Below are positions 63,641-64,000 of a stretch of 64,000 nt of DNA, piece after piece. The translations under genes were made by a program, and so were the position numbers. The DNA lies in assembly GCA_963556495.2 (NCBI GenBank), contig OY747721.1, forward strand, positions 7,197,649 through 7,261,648, given 5' to 3'. Each line of letters begins with the position of its first letter. The stretch's first letter is position 1. The notes beneath the pieces are model-generated. The model saw only the letters and a list, made by a program, of their open reading frames with translations. It was not told where the DNA came from and did not search any database. Origin of the DNA: Valencia hispanica. Lineage: Eukaryota; Chordata; Actinopteri; Cyprinodontiformes; Valenciidae.

Positions 63641-63991
63641 TGCAGTATGTACATTAGAGCTTGGCTTAATGACAACAAGAGCAAAGCTAGCACAAGCACG
63701 GATGATGCTAATACATCACCAGTCTTAGAGGAAACTGCAACCTTGAGTTACATTCTGGTCTACGCGCCATACCAGTCGGTGGTGGTAATTTACCAGTTTG
63801 TTGTTTGCCAGCCAGCAATAATCATCACAAAGAAGGAAAAGGACGCTGTGTTGTTTTTAGGCAAGTTTGAACATGATAACAGTAGTTGTGATGAATACTT
63901 TCTTAGAAATACACAGAAGGAAGGGAAATGGAAGATTGTGTTGGATTGTAGATGTACGACTTGTTGTGGACTAGCTATTTTAGAGGATTAG
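63605..63991 (+). CDS. Unrecognised 128-codon ORF at the right edge
   Basis: The frame starts MKTTPGANGWPGCSMYIRAW inside the last part of the Tc1 remnant and runs to TAG at 63989-63991. It contains ILVYAPYQSVVVIYQFVV, a Lys-rich IIITKKEKDAVLFLGKF, and a Cys-rich end (LDCRCTTCCGLAILED). I recognise no family. It could be a fragment of another transposon, a chance ORF or an exon of a gene to the right. No ribosome context or splice support. Confidence 0.25.
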   Translation: MKTTPGANGWPGCSMYIRAWLNDNKSKASTSTDDANTSPVLEETATLSYILVYAPYQSVVVIYQFVVCQPAIIITKKEKDAVLFLGKFEHDNSSCDEYFLRNTQKEGKWKIVLDCRCTTCCGLAILED

Positions 63992-64000
63992 TTTTGTTGG

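Overview
This is animal nuclear DNA, most likely from a ray-finned (percomorph-type) teleost. The genes are split by introns with consensus GT-AG sites. The repeats are the usual fish mix: many dead Tc1/mariner copies, L2-clade LINEs ending in TTGCC repeats, hAT and Harbinger remnants, and simple repeats. There is no bacterial, viral or plasmid organisation and no CRISPR array.

Five protein-coding genes can be rebuilt exon by exon from reading-frame phase and family motifs. (1) The 5' end of atxn2l (ataxin-2-like, minus strand, coding exons 1-2 at about 6.1 and 3.6 kb) runs off the left edge. (2) mto1 (plus strand, 9.8-20.0 kb) has twelve coding exons and encodes about 686 aa of the mitochondrial tRNA-modifying FAD protein. 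(3) tctn3-like tectonic (minus, 20.1-30.3 kb) is a ciliary transition-zone glycoprotein. It is tail-to-tail with mto1, with only 131 bp between the stop codons. (4) A cytosolic sulfotransferase (plus, 39.3-45.1 kb) has seven coding exons and 309 aa. (5) atp2a1 (SERCA1 Ca2+ pump, minus, 46.0-59.5 kb) has 22 coding exons plus a probable distant terminal exon. No shared pathway links the five. ATXN2L, SULT1A and ATP2A1 are also neighbours in mammals (human 16p11.2), so part of an old linkage group is kept here, with mto1 and tctn3 placed inside it.

Region by region. 0-6 kb: atxn2l introns packed with an L2 copy, a Harbinger-like element and a clean non-autonomous hAT. 6-9.7 kb: CpG-rich divergent promoter zone between atxn2l and mto1, a degenerate minisatellite and a 5'-truncated L2. 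9.7-30.3 kb: mto1 and tctn3 with intronic Tc1 copies, two long hairpin elements, three copies of an unnamed repeat, and a 37-bp copy of mto1 exon 4 inside mto1 intron 7. 30.3-39.3 kb: gene desert of nested transposons and a probable solo LTR. 39.3-45.1 kb: sulfotransferase. 46-59.5 kb: atp2a1, with two L2 copies head-to-tail in its last intron. 59.5-64 kb: atp2a1 promoter with a TATA box, then Tc1 and LINE debris and one unexplained ORF.

I found no convincing new multi-gene system. The best leads are structural: the copied exon fragment, the alternative 3' end and possible in-frame exon extension of atp2a1, the convergent mto1/tctn3 3' ends, and several unnamed repeat families present in more than one copy.
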